64,000 bases of DNA from Desulfomicrobium apsheronum (GTDB lineage Bacteria > Desulfobacterota > Desulfovibrionia > Desulfovibrionales > Desulfomicrobiaceae): contig NZ_FORX01000012.1 in assembly GCF_900114115.1 (NCBI RefSeq), forward strand, positions 1 to 64,000, in the 5' to 3' direction. The position numbers and the translations under genes were made by a program. Below the pieces are notes generated by a model, which worked only from the letters and a program-made list of their open reading frames with translations, ran no database searches and had not been told where the DNA came from. Below are positions 61,866 to 64,000 of the stretch, piece after piece. Within the stretch, counting starts at the first letter, position 1, and each line of letters opens with the position of its first letter.

Positions 61866-62337
61866 AGACTATGGGGGCTGGGGTTAGATCTTGAATCTTG
61901 AATTTTATCAAATACTCCCCGCCTCCAGACCAGACCAGTTCACTCCAAAACAAGACAAGGGATTTCAGTTTGCGCGCTGAAGTCCCTTTTTTCTTTGTGG
62001 AAATGGGGACAAGCCTACTTTTGACTTTTTCTGCCGCCAAGACCGCAGGAAACAACCGTAAAAAGGGTAGCAGATTCCTTTCAGACATCATGGCCTCCAC
62101 GTTCACTGTCTTCATGTCTTCCCCTTGCCCGGTGAATGGAGTCCGGCCGGATGCGTTGCTTGCTTCCGGATCAACTTCCTGAGCCACGAAGTTGATCCGG
62201 AATTTTACGGAAAACGTATCGCATCCGCCAGCCCTAGGCAACGGCCTGCATACATTTCAGGCCGCGTCTCGCGTCTTGACCGACGCACCGCACTGCCGCG
62301 TAGGTCCGGCCGCGACACCGCGCGGGGGAGGGGAGGG
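61866..62337. other. Gene-free repeat patch
   Basis: A left-end repeat (GTTAGATCTTGAATCTTGAA, 61883-61902) is followed by ACTCCCCGCCTCCAG, which recalls a tRNA/tmRNA 3' end. Then comes a terminator hairpin (61951-61999) closely resembling the one after tRNA-Asp, and the TTTGACTTTTTCTGCCGCCA repeat at 62022. The remainder has no credible gene. Confidence 0.5.
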
Positions 62338-62476
62338 AGATTTTGAATTTTTCTGGATTGCCTCCTCTCCACGGTCCGCGCGCTCCGCTTGAAATTTCCG
62401 GGAGCCATTCACCATATTGCATAATTCATGAGTGAGTAAATTCTTCGGAAAATAGGATAATTCAAGATCTGCCCCG
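62338..62476 (+). mobile_element. Minimal RAYT-type element (start and end of gene fused)
   Basis: A shortened left end (AGATTTTGAATTTTTCTGG), then ACGGTCCGCGCGCTCCGC encoding TVRALRLKFPGAIHHI-stop, the transposase N-terminus, joined directly to the transposase tail (ATTCTTCGGAAAATAGGATA) and a right end (AATTCAAGATCTGCC). About 300 codons have been deleted, leaving 139 bases. Confidence 0.78.
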
Positions 62477-62584
62477 GATTCGTTATTTATTCCGTCTAGT
62501 TTAGCTGTTAGCATCGCATGAACAGGCACGGCATGGAGCAACTCTTCCGTATCGCAGCGAATTTCTGACAACCAGGAGGATGAC

Positions 62585-63430
62585 ATGGCAATGGAATTCA
62601 TACTCGATGGCACCGCAACCTTCATGGAGCATCTCGGACTGAACGAGGAGCCCTTCGGCGTCTACTATTCGGACACGAAGCCGGACAACGCATACGGCCC
62701 GAAGCCGGGCACGCCCATCTCGCGTGAACTGGAGGATCTAAGAAAGCTGGACATGCAGGAGGTCATGAAGACCTTTTCCTGTGTCATGGGCAATATCTGG
62801 CTGGCTCGCAAAAAGAAGGGGGCGGCGTTCATTTCCGCCGAGGAATACGGATGTCCGGGCGGCGTGTACTACTGTTCGATGATGAAGCCGCATCTGCGCT
62901 TCATCGAACATTACGTATCCACGGGCTTTGCGGGTACGCCCCTGCACGGCGAGCGGTACATGCCCGGTCCCGACGCCATGCGGGCCTTCATGGAGAAGGT
63001 GAATCCGCGCAAGGCTCCGGGCAAATTCTGTATTTTCAAGCCCCTGTCGCAGTTTACGGACGGCGACGAGCCCGAGTTCGTCATCTTTTTCGCTCGGCCG
63101 GAAGTGCTGACAGGCCTTTTCATACAGGCGGTGTTCACCACGGGCGACATGGACTGCGTAGCATCGCCCTTTGGCGCAGGCTGCACCAACATAATCGGCT
63201 GGCCGCTGTACTACCAGACGCAGGGGCAGGAAAAGGCCGTGCTCGGCGGGATGGATCCCTCTGCGAGAAAATTCATGAAAACCGACGAACTGACGTTCAC
63301 GGTCCCCTTGAGTCTGTACAAAAAAATGCTGGTCGCCCTGCCGGAATCCATGTTCACGCACGAAACGGACTGGACGGGCGTGCGCAAGAAGGTTGAGCGC
63401 AGCGCCAAAGCGTGGGGAGAAGTGGAATAG
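62585..63430 (+). CDS. DUF169 family protein
   Basis: A 281-residue cytoplasmic protein of DUF169, frequent in anaerobes and methanogens. Segments include LNEEPFGVYYSDTKPDNAYG, the Cys motif MKTFSCVMGNIWLARKKKGA, a Cys-rich EEYGCPGGVYYCSMM, and a later GAGCTNIIGWPLYY. Conserved cysteines suggest a metal or Fe-S centre (inference). ATG 62585 follows AGGAGGATGAC. Terminated by a strong hairpin at 63572. Confidence 0.85.
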   Translation: MAMEFILDGTATFMEHLGLNEEPFGVYYSDTKPDNAYGPKPGTPISRELEDLRKLDMQEVMKTFSCVMGNIWLARKKKGAAFISAEEYGCPGGVYYCSMMKPHLRFIEHYVSTGFAGTPLHGERYMPGPDAMRAFMEKVNPRKAPGKFCIFKPLSQFTDGDEPEFVIFFARPEVLTGLFIQAVFTTGDMDCVASPFGAGCTNIIGWPLYYQTQGQEKAVLGGMDPSARKFMKTDELTFTVPLSLYKKMLVALPESMFTHETDWTGVRKKVERSAKAWGEVE

Positions 63431-63571
63431 CAGGACAGGGCGCTGCTCCCGATTCTGGAGCCCGTACGCGGTAACAACAGCCTGCAAATTTTGACTTTTT
63501 CAACAGTCAAACAATGTCCTGCCGCGTGAAAATTGCGTGAACGCGGCAAAAGCCCTGTGAATCACAAGGCA

Positions 63572-63606
63572 AAAGCCCCCGGACAGCCAATCTGTCCGGG
63601 GGCTTT
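63572..63606 (+). terminator. Strong hairpin after the DUF169 gene
   Basis: AAAGCCCCCGGACAG and CTGTCCGGGGGCTTT form a 15-bp GC-rich stem with a 5-base loop. Confidence 0.88.
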
Positions 63607-63616
63607 CGCCTTCTTT

Positions 63617-63768
63617 AACAGGCCGCCTCAAAACGGGCGATCTGCTGCGTCAGCGAAAAAATCCAGACCGCTCATGTATGCGCAATACACCGCGCGCCCT
63701 GAATTTTTTCGCTTCCTTGCATCTCATCATTTTTGAACGGTCTACGAATTTTGAATTTTCAATCAGTT
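63617..63768 (+). repeat. ~150-bp dispersed repeat, copy 3 (inverted)
   Basis: AACGGGCGATCTGCTGCGTC through TGCATCTCATCATTTTTGAA to the end GAATTTTGAATTTTCAATC is the reverse complement of the copies at 55726 and 58497. It sits at the right end of the accessory region. Confidence 0.8.
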
Positions 63769-63782
63769 AAAGGGACGAGAAA

Positions 63783-64000
63783 CTATTGTTCCGTAGTGTA
63801 GGGCCAGGCCATGAGGCCGCCTTCCATGACTCGTACGTCGGTATATCCCGCGCTTTCGAGAATGCGCTGGGCTTCGTAGCCGCGCATGGAGACCTTGCAG
63901 AAAGAGAGGATGGTCGCGTTTTTGTCCTGGGGCAGCTCGCTTACGCGTCCGCGCAACTGGCCGAGCGGGATGAGCGTTTCACCCCGGCCGAGCTGATTTT
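63783..64000 (-). CDS. Rhodanese-domain C-terminus, probably of a CoA-disulfide reductase-like protein (5' end outside window)
   Basis: Minus-strand frame entering at 64000 and ending at TAG 63783-63785. It reads IPLGQLRGRVSELPQDKN then ILSFCKVSMRGYEAQRIL and GYTDVRVMEGGLMAWPY: a rhodanese module whose active-site loop starts with the Cys of FCKVSMRGYEA. This C-terminal sequence is typical of FAD-dependent pyridine nucleotide-disulfide oxidoreductases with a rhodanese tail, but the upstream part is not visible. GC content is core-like, so the accessory region ends just before it. Confidence 0.75.
   Translation of the reverse strand, partial: NQLGRGETLIPLGQLRGRVSELPQDKNATILSFCKVSMRGYEAQRILESAGYTDVRVMEGGLMAWPYTTEQ

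Noticed and set aside
36331-63782. Prophage
   Set aside because: No integrase, terminase, capsid, tail or lysis gene was found.

Overview
The window looks like chromosomal DNA of a GC-rich Desulfovibrionales bacterium (Desulfobacterota), perhaps Desulfomicrobium. This is inferred from the mix of type III glutamine synthetase, many chemotaxis, PAS and GGDEF proteins, a DUF169 protein and a rhodanese-tailed oxidoreductase. No rRNA or taxonomic marker is present, so the assignment is not proven.

Region 1 (1-36.4 kb) is ordinary, dense core genome with one toxin locus at its left edge. It opens with the 3' end of a very large filamentous-haemagglutinin/CdiA-type exoprotein and an AT-rich small gene that is probably its immunity partner. 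Next come a DUF2157 membrane protein, a cvfB/DUF1456 pair, a periplasmic-sensor PAS-PAS-GGDEF-EAL protein and a frameshifted DUF4105 gene. A 13-kb run of minus-strand genes follows: two nearly identical tandem chemoreceptors, a double-substrate-binding-domain GGDEF protein, UTP-glucose-1-phosphate uridylyltransferase, an unusual two-component pair, an NtrC-type activator and a TPR-like membrane protein. After that are proA-nadD-Dabb, a 3D-domain protein, msrB, glycogen phosphorylase, an EAL-HDOD protein, glutamine synthetase III behind a good sigma-54 promoter, an AI-2E transporter, a PfkB sugar or nucleoside kinase, a PGPGW protein, and tRNA-Val plus tRNA-Asp.

Region 2 (36.4-63.7 kb) starts directly after tRNA-Asp and is an accessory region of small cassettes, fragments and repeats with lower and uneven GC. 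At its centre is a complete His-Xaa-Ser peptide-modification locus (46.4-49.6 kb): HxsD, radical SAM HxsB, radical SAM HxsC and a small secreted HxS-repeat substrate. Around it lie three LysE-type exporters (two of them in a 1-kb direct duplication), a hicAB toxin-antitoxin pair, a DUF6973/lipoprotein pair, a SecD-like lipoprotein pair, a cation-efflux protein fused to a GNAT acetyltransferase, two copies (one broken) of a NifU-like scaffold, GFA, PPOX and DUF169 enzymes, and a cation-chloride-cotransporter-type permease.

The accessory region is stitched together by dispersed repeats. The most informative is a family with inverted ends (GTCAGATCTTGAATCTTGAA at the left, its reverse complement at the right) that encloses decayed REP-associated (Y1-type) transposase genes. 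Copies range from solo ends through a 96-bp mini-element to a 357-bp internally deleted gene. Remnants of IS110, an IS21-like end, a group II intron 3' end and two wrecked DUF4143 ATPase genes are also present. The last 218 bases return to a core-like gene, the 3' end of a rhodanese-domain protein.
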